Of a stretch of DNA of 64,000 nucleotides, positions 34,001-46,403 are shown piece by piece; the stretch's first letter is position 1, and each line of letters starts with the position of its first letter. The stretch covers positions 124,001-188,000 of the forward strand of contig JASVEC010000031.1 in assembly GCA_030770535.1 (NCBI GenBank), read 5' to 3'. Made by a program: the position numbers and the translations under genes. Under the pieces are notes generated by a model, which was not told the DNA's origin, made no database searches, and saw only the letters and a list, made by a program, of their open reading frames with translations. This stretch comes from Batkoa obscura. Taxonomy: Eukaryota > Entomophthoromycota > Entomophthoromycetes > Entomophthorales > Batkoaceae.

Positions 34001-35413
34001 TTAATCTTGATTATATCCACTAGTTAACAATTGGGCCAATTTAGAAATCTCTTCTCTTGATTGGGCCGCTAAGGAAGCGCCAACATCAACCAAATAATTT
34101 AAATTTTTTGGATCTACATTATCAATCTCACCATACTTGGCTGGAAGCACAGGCTGAACTCGAAAATAATGTTTTGGTGGTACTAAATTTCTCAATTGAT
34201 AATCCACTGTATTTACTGAAGAAGACAGCATAATAGATGGAAAATATAAAGCCCAATTAACGGAACCCCAATCTTTAATAGCTTCATGATTTAAGCCTAA
34301 ACTCGACTCACCACAACCTAAAGAAACTAATACTGTTTTCTCTGGATCAGCTTCATAATTTTTATAAGCTTCAGCTAAACCACATAATGCTGGTGAATTT
34401 GCTGTTAATGCCCCATCCACAAAGGAACGATAGCCATATTCTTTTGGACTATCATAACCCTCTACTTTATGGGGTTGAAAATAGGTAGGGGCAGAAGTAG
34501 TAGCATTCAATACATCAATTAAACTATAGTTTCGATTAATATTATCTTGATCATTTAAATGTGAGGTTTTAAAAAAATAAGGTTTGCCTTCTCTATAAAT
34601 TAAAAAATAATTAATATTTTAGTACAATTCAAAATGGAGATTTAAAAATGAAATTTACCTAACATCAAATGTAGGTATTAACATATTCGATAATAAATCT
34701 GACATCTTTAAATCTCCTAAGGTTTCTTTAAATATTTTTGTTTTGTGAGTAGTATCATATTGGGCAGTTCTTAATCCAGCTAAAGTAGATATCCTACGAT
34801 AAATCGAACTTTTAAATATAGTAGATGATTTATTAAGATACAGATCAATCCCATCTCTAGCCGTAAACTAATAATTAAAATTAATTATCATATTCTATAG
34901 AAAAAGTAATTTGATTTCTACCTTACTCTCTTTGCTCCCTTGTTCTTTAGGTACTGATAGCATGACAGCTAATATAGCACCTGTTGAGGTACCACAAATA
35001 AGATCAAAAAGCTCATGAATCGGCTTTTTGGCTTCTACCTCTAATTGATTTAAAATCGAAGCTGGAATGATACCTTTGACACCACCCCCATCAATAGCTA
35101 ATATTCTAAATGGTCTATTACCCCTTTTTGGAGGCTCTTTTTTTAATTGAATAAATCCAACTTGTTGATTTAATGGAAAATAAATTTGAGGTTCGCTTAC
35201 AGTATGTGTACGTGTTTTGTTCTTTCTTTTAAATCCATCAGTAATAAGTTTGCTAAGTTTGATACTACCTACTTTACTATAACTATCAATTGGGGCTAAC
35301 TCTTTTTCTATAAAATTATCTACAAAATCTTCTTGGGATAATTTTTGTTTAATCAATAAAGAATTTAAACTGCTTGTATGATTATGACCCTTCTTATGCG
35401 TTTCTGAAAGCAT
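34001..35413 (-). CDS. patatin-like phospholipase
   Basis: Three exons, 34922-35413, 34659-34867 and 34001-34592, give 430 aa. The patatin fold is complete: oxyanion-hole loop GGGVKG at 109-114, nucleophile elbow GTSTG with Ser143, and the dyad Asp in the DGA motif (FVDGALTANSPA) in exon 3. Neighbouring signatures ILAIDGGGVKGIIPASIL and TSAPTYFQPHKVEGYD match plant-type patatins and fungal calcium-independent phospholipases A. The first 100 residues are polar and unique. No signal peptide is present, so a cytosolic or membrane-surface lipid acyl hydrolase is expected. Substrate is unknown; members act on phospholipids, galactolipids or acylglycerols. Confidence 0.88.
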
Positions 35414-36306
35414 TGAATTACTGTTAATTATTAGTGAAAATTAGTATTTGAATTAGTATTTGAATTATATTATTTTTTAGTAAGTTAAAAATCTAAGTGG
35501 CACTATTTATAGTCTTCTTATTTATTTAATAAGTCTAAATCATAATTACTAGTCATAGTAATAATCATCAATTGAAAATTATTACTCATAATAAATAAAA
35601 CAAAATAACCATGTTACTTTAAGGAGAAACTCCTATTGGTTTATGTTTTATTTAGTAATTAGATTTATGGAGAATTTTGAATTTAAATTCAACTTGTTTA
35701 ATCAAAGTTAACTCGAATTGGAGTTTTAACTTCAAATAAATTATAAATTCACTTTATTCGGTTTATTTACCTTTGTTTTTCTTTGTTATTATCTTTTTAT
35801 CCGAAGGTCTTATGAGAATAGATTTAATTTAATTGTAATGAATTATAAATTCAATTTTATTGATTTTATTCCATTTGAGAAGCCCCTTAATGACCCTTAA
35901 AATTGGGTCATCAGTTTTTAGCTATTTAAGTTCAAATAATTCTATTTAACATTTTATTTGAGAACTTTCTTTCTATTAAATTGCTGAAAAATAGAGCCAT
36001 TAAACTCCAAAACGAATTCCTTATATAAATAACTAATTCTAAAAATCAGTGTAAAGAATCCCATATCAAAGCTTAACTACTTACAAAAGTGTTACATTTC
36101 AACATTTAATTAAGAATAAATTATGAAATTAAATAAACTAAAATTCAAACAAATCAAAGACAAAACTGAAAACCTTCAATTTCCACATCTACAATTAATA
36201 TGTTATTATTAACATTTAATATTCCAAAAAAAAACAATGAATAAAACCCTTGGTCACAATAACTCCTTCACCCCCTTAGAAGGAATTATCAAACAAACTT
36301 TAAAGC
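35414..36306. other. intergenic: patatin promoter and SEC8 3' flank
   Basis: About 0.9 kb of AT-rich sequence. Short near-repeats built from AATTCAAATT-type words are visible, but no gene or element is recognised. Confidence 0.45.
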
Positions 36307-39300
36307 CTATTGGTCTTCCTGAGCAATTAACTGATATAATTCCATCAATTGTTTATGATAAGACTGTAAAATAAGTTCTGTAACTTCAGTATCTGGTTCA
36401 TTTGAACTTTCAAATAATAAAGTTTCCAAAGTTAAATCTAATAATGCTTTATATTCTGGTTGGGTAAAAATTTGTTCTAAATTTTGTGCTCTTTGAGAAA
36501 ATGTCTAATAATAACAATTAATAATTAATAATTAATAAAATTTCAGTTAATAGCTATTCAGTTAATAAATTATATAGCTATAATTATAGTAGTATTTAAT
36601 TAGAACAATAGCAACTTACCTCCAAATCCAAATCATATAAAGAATAAAAATCTTTAGCAATATTTAATCCTAAATCATTATTAAATCCCATATTCGTTAA
36701 ATTTTGTTGTAATGCTGAGATATTTAATTCCATTTTTTCTAATCCACGTGTGGACATTTTACGTATATTTTGAACATTATCAATTGATATTAATACCCGA
36801 GACATAAATGTAGGTAAGCGATCAAATATAAAACTAATTAAATATTATTATTATATTATCAATATTGTTTATATTATGCCTTACTTTAAATCATCTTCTG
36901 TTAATAATTTTCTTAAATTTTCCTCATAAATAGCTAAATCTGAATTAAGTGTTGTTACATAAGAATCTGGTGTAACTGTTTGATCGTAATTTAAATAATA
37001 CGTTCCCTATTATTATTATTATTATTATTATTATTATCAGAATTAGAATATTAAACTATAACAAATTACCTCTCTAACAGCCAAATCCAAATAATACATA
37101 GTATGACAACGAAATTCAACTCTTAATGTAAATAAACAAAGATCCGACAATTTATTAAATTTATTTAATATTTTATCTAAATGACTATAAAAAATGAAAA
37201 ATTAATTATTATAATATAAATATTAAATAATCAACTTACTTTGTATACTCAGCCATTGAACGAATAGTTGATGGACCTTTAGAAATCTAAATAAATAAAT
37301 AAAACATTATAAATATTTGTTCTTAAAATTTAATTTACTTCTGAAAGTGAAATTGATTTAATAGATTTGTTATCATCTAATGTTGGAGTCTGTTTATTAT
37401 TTTCTTCATTATTTTCATTTTGTTTATCATTTTCTTTATTTCCAATAACTTCATCAACTTCAGATACAAACCATTTCTATATATTATAAAATAAAATGTC
37501 AATACTAATATCAGAAATTTAATATGACTTTATCTGCTAAAAGCAATACTTACCAAAGAATGAGACAATGTAGCTAATAAGGATAATTTTTTAATATCAA
37601 ATAATAATTCTGATGTATGTAATGATTTTTTCAATTTAAAATTTAATTCAATTTCTGTTTCCTAAAATAAAATAATTTCATTAATAATTAATTTATCATT
37701 ATCATTAAATTATTATTTAAAATGAATAAGTTAGTTACTTTTTTATCAATTTTTTCTAATAATTCAGGATCAATATTATTTCTTTTGAAGTTCTTTTTAT
37801 CATTTAATTCTGATGACATGGCTTGTTTAGCTTTTTGTAGTAAAACTTGACTAAAACCAAATCGTTGGTTTAATTTTTGAATATAAGGATGGGATGAAAA
37901 TAAAGTAACTAATTCTTTAGATTGTGCCCAAGTAGAACTTAGTATTGTTCCACTGGCATGATGATCTTCATCCGATTGATTGATATTACTCATAACAGCA
38001 TCTATATTTTATAATTAATTAATTAATTAATTATTAATATTTTTGATTTTTAAAATAAATCAAATAAATTAATACTTACTTTTAAAACAAGAATGACATT
38101 TTTCATAAAATGCTTCTAATACATTTTCAATAATTTTAATATATTCTTCCCTTTGAAATGGTAATAATTTTAAGGTAGTACATAAATTTTTAACTAAAGA
38201 CAATAATTCACCAACACACTAATTAATTATTAATATAAATAAGTATGATAAATATGATAATTAATGATTGGTTAATATTAAGTTACATTTAATAATGGCT
38301 TTCCATAGCTTGATGTATGTTTATAACCAATTTGAAAAGCGTAAGTACCTAAATAAAATATTAGTTATAATATAAATAAATAAATAAATAAATTAGTTAA
38401 TCATAAATATTTACCCGAAGTAGCCATAAATAAATGTTGTTGAGCTTTTAATTCCATTTGAGGTAAAAAAGCGGATGAAAAAAATTCATGTAAAAAAGTT
38501 TCAAAATTCAAATAATCTTCATTCCTAATAATTATAAAAAAATTAAAAAAATTAAAAATCTTATTTAAAATTTAGTAAAATAAATAGTCACTTACTTAAA
38601 ATGTAATAATTCTTGAGCTCTTTCAAAAAAACTAACAGTTAATGGAAATAAAATGGAAATATTATAAATATCAGGTGATATTAATAATCGGTGTTCTGTT
38701 GCCAATTTGGATGATAATGAAAATTTATCCACAGCAATTGAAGCCAAATTAATATTTAAAGTGGAATTATGATTTTGATAATTATTGATATTATTAAATT
38801 GATTAGAATTTAATAAAAATTCCATATTGATATTTTCATTTTCTATCCCTGGAATTTGAAATTCATTATCATTGGATAAACTAAATAATTTTTTAGAATA
38901 ATTGGAACCTGCTGATCGGGCTACTCGGGTTTCTACCTGACTATAATAAGATAACAGACTACTACTTCGACTTAATTGATTTTGTTGGGTTTCTGTTTTT
39001 GATAATTCACTTCCTGAATGAGTACTCAATCTTTTTTCAACACTTGTAAAAGATTCATTAACTTCATTATTACCTTTAAATGAATTTCCAACTTCACTAA
39101 ATTTAAACAAAGGCTAACAATATTTATTTAGTATTATTAGTTCTATTTTAGTTTTATAAAAACTACCTTTTTTAAATCTCTATTTAATCTTCCTCTTAAT
39201 GCTTCATTAATTGAAGAAATAGCATCTGTTGCAGCAATGTTTTGTAATTGTGGATCGCTGATATAATCATATAAAAGAGATTTAATCTAGTAAAACCATA

Positions 39301-41588
39301 AAATAAATAATAATAGGGTTTTAAAAAATAAACTTACTTCACTTTGCATGGAAGACCATACTTCTTTAAGATTATAATTAAATACTAAAAAAATTAAGAT
39401 TAAAATTAAAACTTAATAGTTATTAATAAATTATTGAAATTTTACCTGAACTTTCTTTTGTTAATTTTAATCTTGATACCCTTTTGTTAAGATTAGTAGG
39501 ATTAGGAGATTTTGGTAACTCATCTGGGAAAGGAGATTTTAAAGTAGTATCTTTCTAAAAAAAAATTCATTTATATTAATATTCAAATAAAATATACAAA
39601 GCAATACTTACTGCAATATTTTGAATTAATAGCATAATAAATCGATGATTACCCAAAATCAATTCAAATTTTCTATAAAGTCTAGAAACAAATGCTGTAA
39701 TAATTTCATTAGCAATGGGATTAATAGCACTTAATTGATATTCTAAATGTCAATTATTAATTTCGATTATTCTTGTTTCAGTTTGTAAATATTAATTTAC
39801 CATTTAACGAAAATTCTACTTTATTTCCTAAATTAGAAGTATCTTCTTCTAATTCCAATAACATTGCTAAATCAGAGGTATTATCTTTATTCGATATTGA
39901 ATTTAAATCATTTAATTTTTGGATAGCCAATAAAAAATCTCCTTTTTCTTTTCTTTCTTCAATTTCATTAATTGTTTTATCAACTAATTGATATAATTCA
40001 ACAGGAACTCGAGATTTAATCATTTCAATCGCTTCTGGTAATTTTCCAATTAATTTTAAACAAACTACTATAGTTCTTAAAAAATTTAATGAATCTGCTT
40101 CAGGATCACTAGTTAAATCTTCTATTAACTTAATTTGTTAGTTTATCAATTATTTATTATTATAATTTTAATTACTTCTAATTTGGTTGTATTTTCCCCA
40201 TGTTTATTGATATTATTGGTATCAACAGATAATTTAAATTCATCATAATCATTATTCAAATAACTTGATATCAATTCTAAATAATAAATTAACAAATTTG
40301 ATAATTAAAATAATACTAATATATTACCCTGAAATTTAGCTTTGGAACTAAGATAAATTAAAATTAAACAACAAACTTATAAACTATTTTATAAAAATTA
40401 CCTAAACATTAAAAGATTATCTAAATTAAACAATAAAATTAATATGAATGAAAATAAAAATAAAAGATAGAGATTACCAAACTCTTCATTCAAATGAATT
40501 TTTAAATAAACATGATTATGAATTTCTTCAATTAAAGTTTCATGTAAAGTCTAAGTAAATTTTAATTAATCTCAGAATTTAAAAAATAGTTAACTAATAA
40601 TCCTCACATTCTTAATTTTAAATAAAGTTCTTCTTAGTTCATCTGTCGCTTTAATAGGTTTTAATTCTTCGGATTCAATTTCTGTTAACGTTTTTAACAA
40701 TAAACGAATACCAGTAAGATAATATTTATCTCGAAATAAAGCTTCTAATTTTTCTAATACTTTTTTAATTTCATCTCTAAAAAATTTAATATCAAACCTT
40801 ATTCATTTTATAATTACATTACTATTAAAACTTACAATTTATCTAAAATCCTTAACATTTCTTTGCATTGTTTAGCTTTAGACCATAATATATTTAAATC
40901 ACTTCTTTGTTGCCCTAAGATTTCTTTACATCGATTCATTTCAGATTTTAATTGATGAACTAAAGATTGAGACTCTAAATTATTATTATTATTATTATTA
41001 TTATTTATGAATTCAACTAATTGAATCACCTCCAATTTCGTTTTGTACTCCAGTAAAGATGGTGGTAGTTGAATTAAATTGATTATAATGTTCTATTGAT
41101 TTAAAATAATAATAAATGGATAAATTGTTATAATAAAGTAAATTATATTAAATTTACCGTTAACTACTTCTTCCACTGCATTATTAAATCTATCTAATAA
41201 ATTTTCAAACCCATTAAAATCTTTTCCCAAAGAACTAACATCAATTAAATCTAATGCTAATGGTACTGGATTAAACTAATAAAAAAGATTATTAATTATC
41301 AATCATCCTTTTCATAAATAATTCAAGTTCAATACTTCTTCTGAAGCTAGTAAAGGCCAATCTTTTTTAACTTGTTTTAATATCTCTAATAATTTTTAAT
41401 CTTTAATTTTTAGTTTTAATATTAATAAATCTTTTACCCTCTGCATTTTTTAATGAATTTTGATAGACATGATTGGATAGGGATATTCTTCGACTATGAA
41501 TAGAAGCACTCGACCTTTGTAATCCAGAAGTAGTGTTGGTTCTTCTATTTGTCCTTGGTGGTGGTATAGGTCGATTTTCATTGCTCAT
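36307..41588 (-). CDS. SEC8: exocyst subunit Sec8 (EXOC4)
   Basis: A large gene split by about 26 short introns. It runs from ATG 41588 (MSNENRPIPPPRTNR) to TAG 36307. The N-terminal domain is diagnostic: LKQVKKDWPLLASEE, then FNPVPLALDLIDVSSLGKDF, then LVHQLKSEMNRCKEILGQQR and LNILWSKAKQCKEMLRILDK. This is the coiled-coil CorEx region through which Sec8 pairs with Sec10 and its partners. The long remainder is helical-rod sequence typical of exocyst subunits, with Ser/Asn-rich loops (for example around 38650-39100). The exocyst tethers secretory vesicles at growth sites before SNARE fusion. An in-frame upstream ATG at 41657 is less likely. The exon map is from eye-read splice sites and is least certain in the middle. 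Confidence 0.85.
37023..37056. repeat. TTA microsatellite inside a SEC8 intron
   Basis: About ten tandem ATT/TTA units lie between a donor and the TAG acceptor of a SEC8 intron. They form part of the acceptor tract on the minus strand. A similar tract (about 40979-41005) sits in a second SEC8 intron. Confidence 0.8.
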
Positions 41589-41810
41589 TATTATATTAAT
41601 AAAATAAAATCTGAAAGAAATAATAACAAAATTCAATTTGAGTGGCTTAAAGTTCAAATTTTATTTCATTGGTTTAAAATAGAACTTCAGTAAAATAACT
41701 TATTGATGACTACTTTTTTAATAGAAATTCATAATTTGAATTTAATATAATAAATATTATTATAATCTATTTATAAGGAATGATCTATTTTTATTTATAA
41801 TAATATTAAT

Positions 41811-42997
41811 TTAAAAATCGGATGAAAAATCGGATGAAAAATCCGTAAGAGAAGAATCCGTTACATTATAATTACATTGAATTTTACGTTTTCTATCAAT
41901 AGTTTCTTCTTCAAAGATATCCACATCCTAATTAAATAAAATGTTATTTCAATTTCATAAATAATGATAATTATTATTATTACTACTACTTCTTCACTTT
42001 TTTCTTTAATTTTATTATCTTTTAATTTTAATGTACCTAGCTTTAATCGAATTTTTAATGTTGGTGTATTTTCATTTTTATTATCACTGACTAATTTGAT
42101 TTTCTTGGGTTTTTTAAGTAATTGTATTTCTTCTTGTACACTACTTAATTCTTTCTTTAGACTTTTCAATTCCAACTTTAATTCTTCTAATACTATACAA
42201 TATTATATTAATATCCAATTTTAATCATTATTATCACTATTATATATAGTTACCATTAGCTTCCTTAATAAAAAATATTAGTAAATTTATAACAATCAAA
42301 TAAATGAATTACTTCTTTAGGTGATGGTAATACAATAGCATTGATTTCTTCTTTTGATAAACCAAAACTAATAACTATAAGTAAATTAAAATATATAAAT
42401 AAACATTTACTTTTTCTTGTTTTCAGTTAATCGACGAAGTTTTTCTTCTTTTGACAATTTAGCTAACAAAAAGAAATAAATCAAACTATCAAAAGTATAA
42501 AAGATATAAAGAAACCTCCGGTATTAACAATAAACCCATTTTTCCTTTTAATTTCAGGTCCAAATTTTTTAGCATTTCTTTTATTAATTTCTAAGGGGTC
42601 CACATGTAAATTAGCAAATTCTAAATTAAAAAAGTATACAATTAACTACTTCTTCAACAAAGACTTAATATCCTATTCCTTACCCGCTGTAGATTGTTGC
42701 CCCAATAATTTTTGAGTTTGTAAATTTAATTGGGCCACCGTTTTTCCCAGTAAACATTGAGACTGAATAATTTTACTCCAATTCCCAATACCAAACTTCA
42801 TTAAGGCTAACCTTAATATATCCACTTCTTTCTGTGTCCAACCTGAATTCTAGTCAACTATTATTCTTTTTTAAAATATAAAATATTGAAATTCTACCTG
42901 GTGATAAGGTACAATTCCATAAACTTAAAGAATCATTGGATCTTAGCACATTTCTTTCCCCTACTGGCATATGCTGGGGTTTATCATCCGAGCTCAT
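41811..42997 (-). CDS. SANT/Myb-domain nuclear protein
   Basis: About 265 aa in some nine exons; the first three are 42898-42997, 42684-42842 and 42516-42620. A SANT/Myb-like domain spans exon 2 (WTQKEVDILRLALMKFGIGN, then WSKIIQSQCLLGKT). It continues into a strongly patterned extension (LNLQTQKLLGQQSTAEFANL, EIKRKNGFIVNTG, KLSKEEKLRRLTENKKKFGL). A coiled coil (LKSLKKELSSVQEEIQLLKK) and an acidic C-terminus ending in a doubled DFSSDFSSDF follow. I recall this layout from uncharacterised conserved eukaryotic proteins but cannot name an ortholog. A chromatin or transcription role is inferred from the SANT fold. The 3' end lies 223 bp from the SEC8 start, on the same strand. Confidence 0.78.
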
Positions 42998-43613
42998 TTT
43001 TTGTAATAATTATTAATTAAAAACTAAAAATTAGTGTTTTGATTTACTTAACACGCCTTTTATACTCTCCTTTAAAATTCATTATTTTTAACAGCCAATC
43101 AAATTTTAGGTAGAACCTTTATTCAGACGCGTATTTTGATTTATTTGTTAAATTTAATTCGTTTATTTAAAGTACTGGGTTTTTTTTTGTTTTTTTATTT
43201 CAGTGAAAATTTTTACTATTTTAAAACAATTGATAGTTACTAATATCAACTGGTAATTATTTTAACTTGATATTATAATATTAAAAATATTTTCATTTAT
43301 AAAAATCAACTTTATTATTTGTTTTTATAATATCTATAAAACATTTTATAAATAATCAGAGTTTGAAATTCAAATGATATTAGCAATCTAATAACTACTA
43401 TTTAGAATAAGTAAAACAATAGTATCAAAGCTACTAAATTGGTAGTAAAATAAATGATACAAATCTATTTAGCCTATTATAATAGTAAATGCTAGATTCT
43501 ATTAAGTGATAAATCAGTTGATAAAACATAGTGGCATTTATACTATACAATTAACGACAAAATCAACATCTCAAAATTAAAACAAAATCATTTATTACAA
43601 AAAAAATAGCAAA
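42998..43613. other. intergenic region
   Basis: About 0.6 kb, AT-rich. It holds the promoter of the SANT gene and the 3' flank of the RING gene at 43614. No repeat or ORF is recognised. Confidence 0.45.
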
Positions 43614-44979
43614 CTAAACAAATATAAGTTCATAGCGACATTGAGGACAAGTTTGATTTCTAGGTAACCATTGGTCGATACATTCAAGATGGTAATGATG
43701 ATTACAAGCTACTTTTCTTAATACATCCCCGTCATTATATTCAATTAAACAAATAGAACAAAAAGCATCCATTTTATTCATTCTTAAAATAGGCAAACAG
43801 GCACATTCTTTTTCAATATTGGGCTTCATTTTTAGTTTAGTAGATTTACTAACAAATAAATTATAAGTTATTAAACGTTGTAATTTACATACAATAACTT
43901 TGAATTTACATTGGAATTTATGAAGTAAATTCCAACTTGAATTCAATCTATTATTAGAATTATCATAAAAATGCTCTATTTCAATAGCTGTTGAGATTGT
44001 TTGATCGTATATATATTTTGGTATTGTATTAATTAAACTACGAATGTTTTTCGATTGTTGTTTGACTTTATGAAGTTGAGTAACTAACGGACTACGTACT
44101 AATAGCCATCGTTTTAAAAAATAACTAGAAAGAGAAAGGATACTCATGAGATATCTTATAGCTAATAAACAACTGATAAAATAAACTAAGGTCAAAGTAA
44201 TAGGTTTACAATCCGTTGGAAATAGTAGTATATAGTGAGCACTTAAAAACAAAATGAAACAAAAGGTATTTAGCAATAAATACAATCTATTAAAAAAAAC
44301 AGTTAATTAGCCTAATTTTTTGAAAATCATTAATTTATTAATAAATTACGTTTTTAATCTTGAAAAATAGAATCCAGTCAATCGAGTTAGACTTTTTTTG
44401 TTGAATGTATACATTAACATCACTGGTAGATATATTATAATCCATAACAAATGAATTAATATAAAATGAGTTTCTGCTGAATCGCATGGTGAATTCCAAT
44501 ACAATATTAATATTACAATTGACCCAAGAAGCTTGACTAATGTTAATTAATTGAATATTATAATTTAATTTATTGAATACCTGAAGTAGTAATATAATCA
44601 CTTTTAATAATAATGTTTTCGATTGAAATAATAATTTCAAACTATTAATTAGTATTTTGTAATTGATTATGCTACAATTAAAATTAACTTCTAAATTTGA
44701 ATTTCTTATATAACTATTTGAATGTGGTAAATGAGTAGATACTATAGCTGCATCTAAATTATACATTATTTGATTATAATTATTATCTCCGTTATTTTGT
44801 ACTACATTTATGCTGCATTCATGAGTATAATGACTAGCTTGATATGATTGACATTCATTAATCTCAATAACAGAATTCTGAGCTTGAGTCGGTAATTCGT
44901 AGAATTTATTTTTCGCGTTTACTTTATTAGTTAAATTGATATCTGATGGATCAATATAAAAACTTGGGTTGACGTTCAT
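43614..44979 (-). CDS. multi-membrane RING-H2 ubiquitin ligase, copy B
   Basis: A paralog of the genes at 1402 and 46404. The N-terminal exon (44979 to about 44393) encodes a polar N-terminus and degenerate hydrophobic segments. The second exon (43614-44286) has two membrane spans (LNTFCFILFLSAHYILLF, LTLVYFISCLLAIRYLMSIL), a linker and the RING-H2 finger CSICLIEYNDGDVLRK, CNHHYHLECID, CPQC near the C-terminus. The junction is not certain: the only phase-correct donor I see is a weak GTCTAA (intron of about 106 nt), giving about 419 aa. The start at 44979 was preferred over an upstream in-frame ATG at 45045 because a TATA box lies 44 nt upstream of 44979, downstream of the other ATG. Confidence 0.72.
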
Positions 44980-45022
44980 TACAGAATAAATAAATAACTT
45001 TAAAATGCAGTTCAAGTATAGG

Positions 45023-45031
45023 TTTATATAC
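45023..45031 (-). promoter_or_regulatory. TATA box of RING gene copy B
   Basis: GTATATAAA on the minus strand, 44 nt upstream of ATG 44979. The word and distance match those of the ML-domain gene and decide the start codon. Confidence 0.65.
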
Positions 45032-45045
45032 TTTTCTTTATTCAT

Positions 45046-46403
45046 TATTAACTAGATGTTCCCCTTTTTTTCTTAAATGAACACTTATATAAATCATGAT
45101 TTTGAATGATGACGGCTTAGTTCGAGTTAAATTATCTTTTGGTGCATAAACAATAAATTTTGACTTTTTTAAGGACAATTTTACTATAACTTTCATAAAC
45201 TTCTTTTATTCTATAAAAGTATAAAAAGTGTAAAAAATAAAAAATAAAAAATAAAATTCTTCAATTGTATTATGTATTTTCTACATAGTGAAATTTACAT
45301 TTCTTTCATTAATTTTAATAGTTGTCTATAATGTCACATTGTATTCAAATGTTTTCCAGAGGCTTCACATTTAATTCTTTAAAAAAACCGGTTACATGGT
45401 TTGATTTTAAGCCAAATTGAATATTCGTCTTAAGGCTACTTGTAAGGTAGGGTGATACGTTCTGTTTTGCTTATGATTCATTATTCTATTAAACCTTATA
45501 TATCACTATATTAATTTAATAATATCAAAATTTCAAGGTTTTTGTTAGTTGTATTTTTGTTATTAAATTTCAGTTTATCACAAGTCATACTACAAGCTTC
45601 AATATCGTTAATAATGTGGAATAAAAAATTCTATCATTTCATAAAATTAGCGAAAGTTCTGAAATTCTCAACTAAAGGTCAATCATCGTTTAAATTAATT
45701 TTTATAACTTTCATACACATAGTGTTTAAATGAGAATTATCATCTTTAGATATTTGAAGCGAAAGCTTTCAAACATTATTGTCATGAGTCAATTTTTTAA
45801 GAAAATCTGAATGATAAGGGATGATTGGGTATAAGTAAAGGAAAAAGGCGGAAGGGTAAGTGGGATACTATTGAAAAATGGAAATTAATATTCTCGTTTA
45901 TTAAACTAACTTTATTTTTTTTTAAATTAAGCTAATTTTTTTATGACAAAAGTCACTTTTTAAAAAAGTATTTTTGATTTTGTAACTTTAATTATCTAAC
46001 AATCCTAAGCCTAAGGTGTTGAATTAAATTTCAATGAGCATATGGAGATGTATTTTTGTATTTAAGAATTTTATTAATGAATTTTTCGCTTAAATAGCAC
46101 TTAAAAATGGAAAAAAATAATGAAAAAAAACACTCCTATATTCTTTTATTTGAAATTTAAAAAATATGCTTTGCTTAAATAATGAACAAAATGCCAAGGC
46201 GAAAAAGGTACCACCCTCATATTCCATAAAAAAACAATTTAATGCTACAACTTTTAAGGATTAAAACTGTCATAATTTAAAAAAATTATTTTATTATAAC
46301 TTAATAAAACTATTTTACAGAATACAAGATTAAACCCAATGATATTAATATTTATACAAAAAAGCTAAATATTCCTTCTTTAGCATTATTAATTCTGAAA
46401 CCT
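45046..46403. other. intergenic, with one miniature element
   Basis: About 1.36 kb between two RING paralogs in the same orientation. It contains the element at 46044-46137. The ORF at 45542-45733 has no coding support. Confidence 0.45.
46044..46137 (+). mobile_element. miniature inverted-repeat element, copy 8
   Basis: A 94-bp copy from GGAGATGTATTTTTG to CACTCCT, flanked by ATAT on both sides. The core CTTAAATAGCACTTAAAAATGG is typical. Confidence 0.82.

Noticed and set aside
37023-37056. CRISPR-like or other regular array
   Set aside because: It is a simple TTA microsatellite in a SEC8 intron; no spacer arrays occur in the window.
40974-41008. Poly-asparagine run in SEC8
   Set aside because: The AAT repeat falls inside an intron (GTGATT donor to TTTAG acceptor); skipping it joins two diagnostic Sec8 segments in phase.
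44977-45045. Upstream in-frame ATG of RING copy B at 45045
   Set aside because: A TATA box at 45023-45031 lies inside this extension, so transcription should begin downstream of that ATG.
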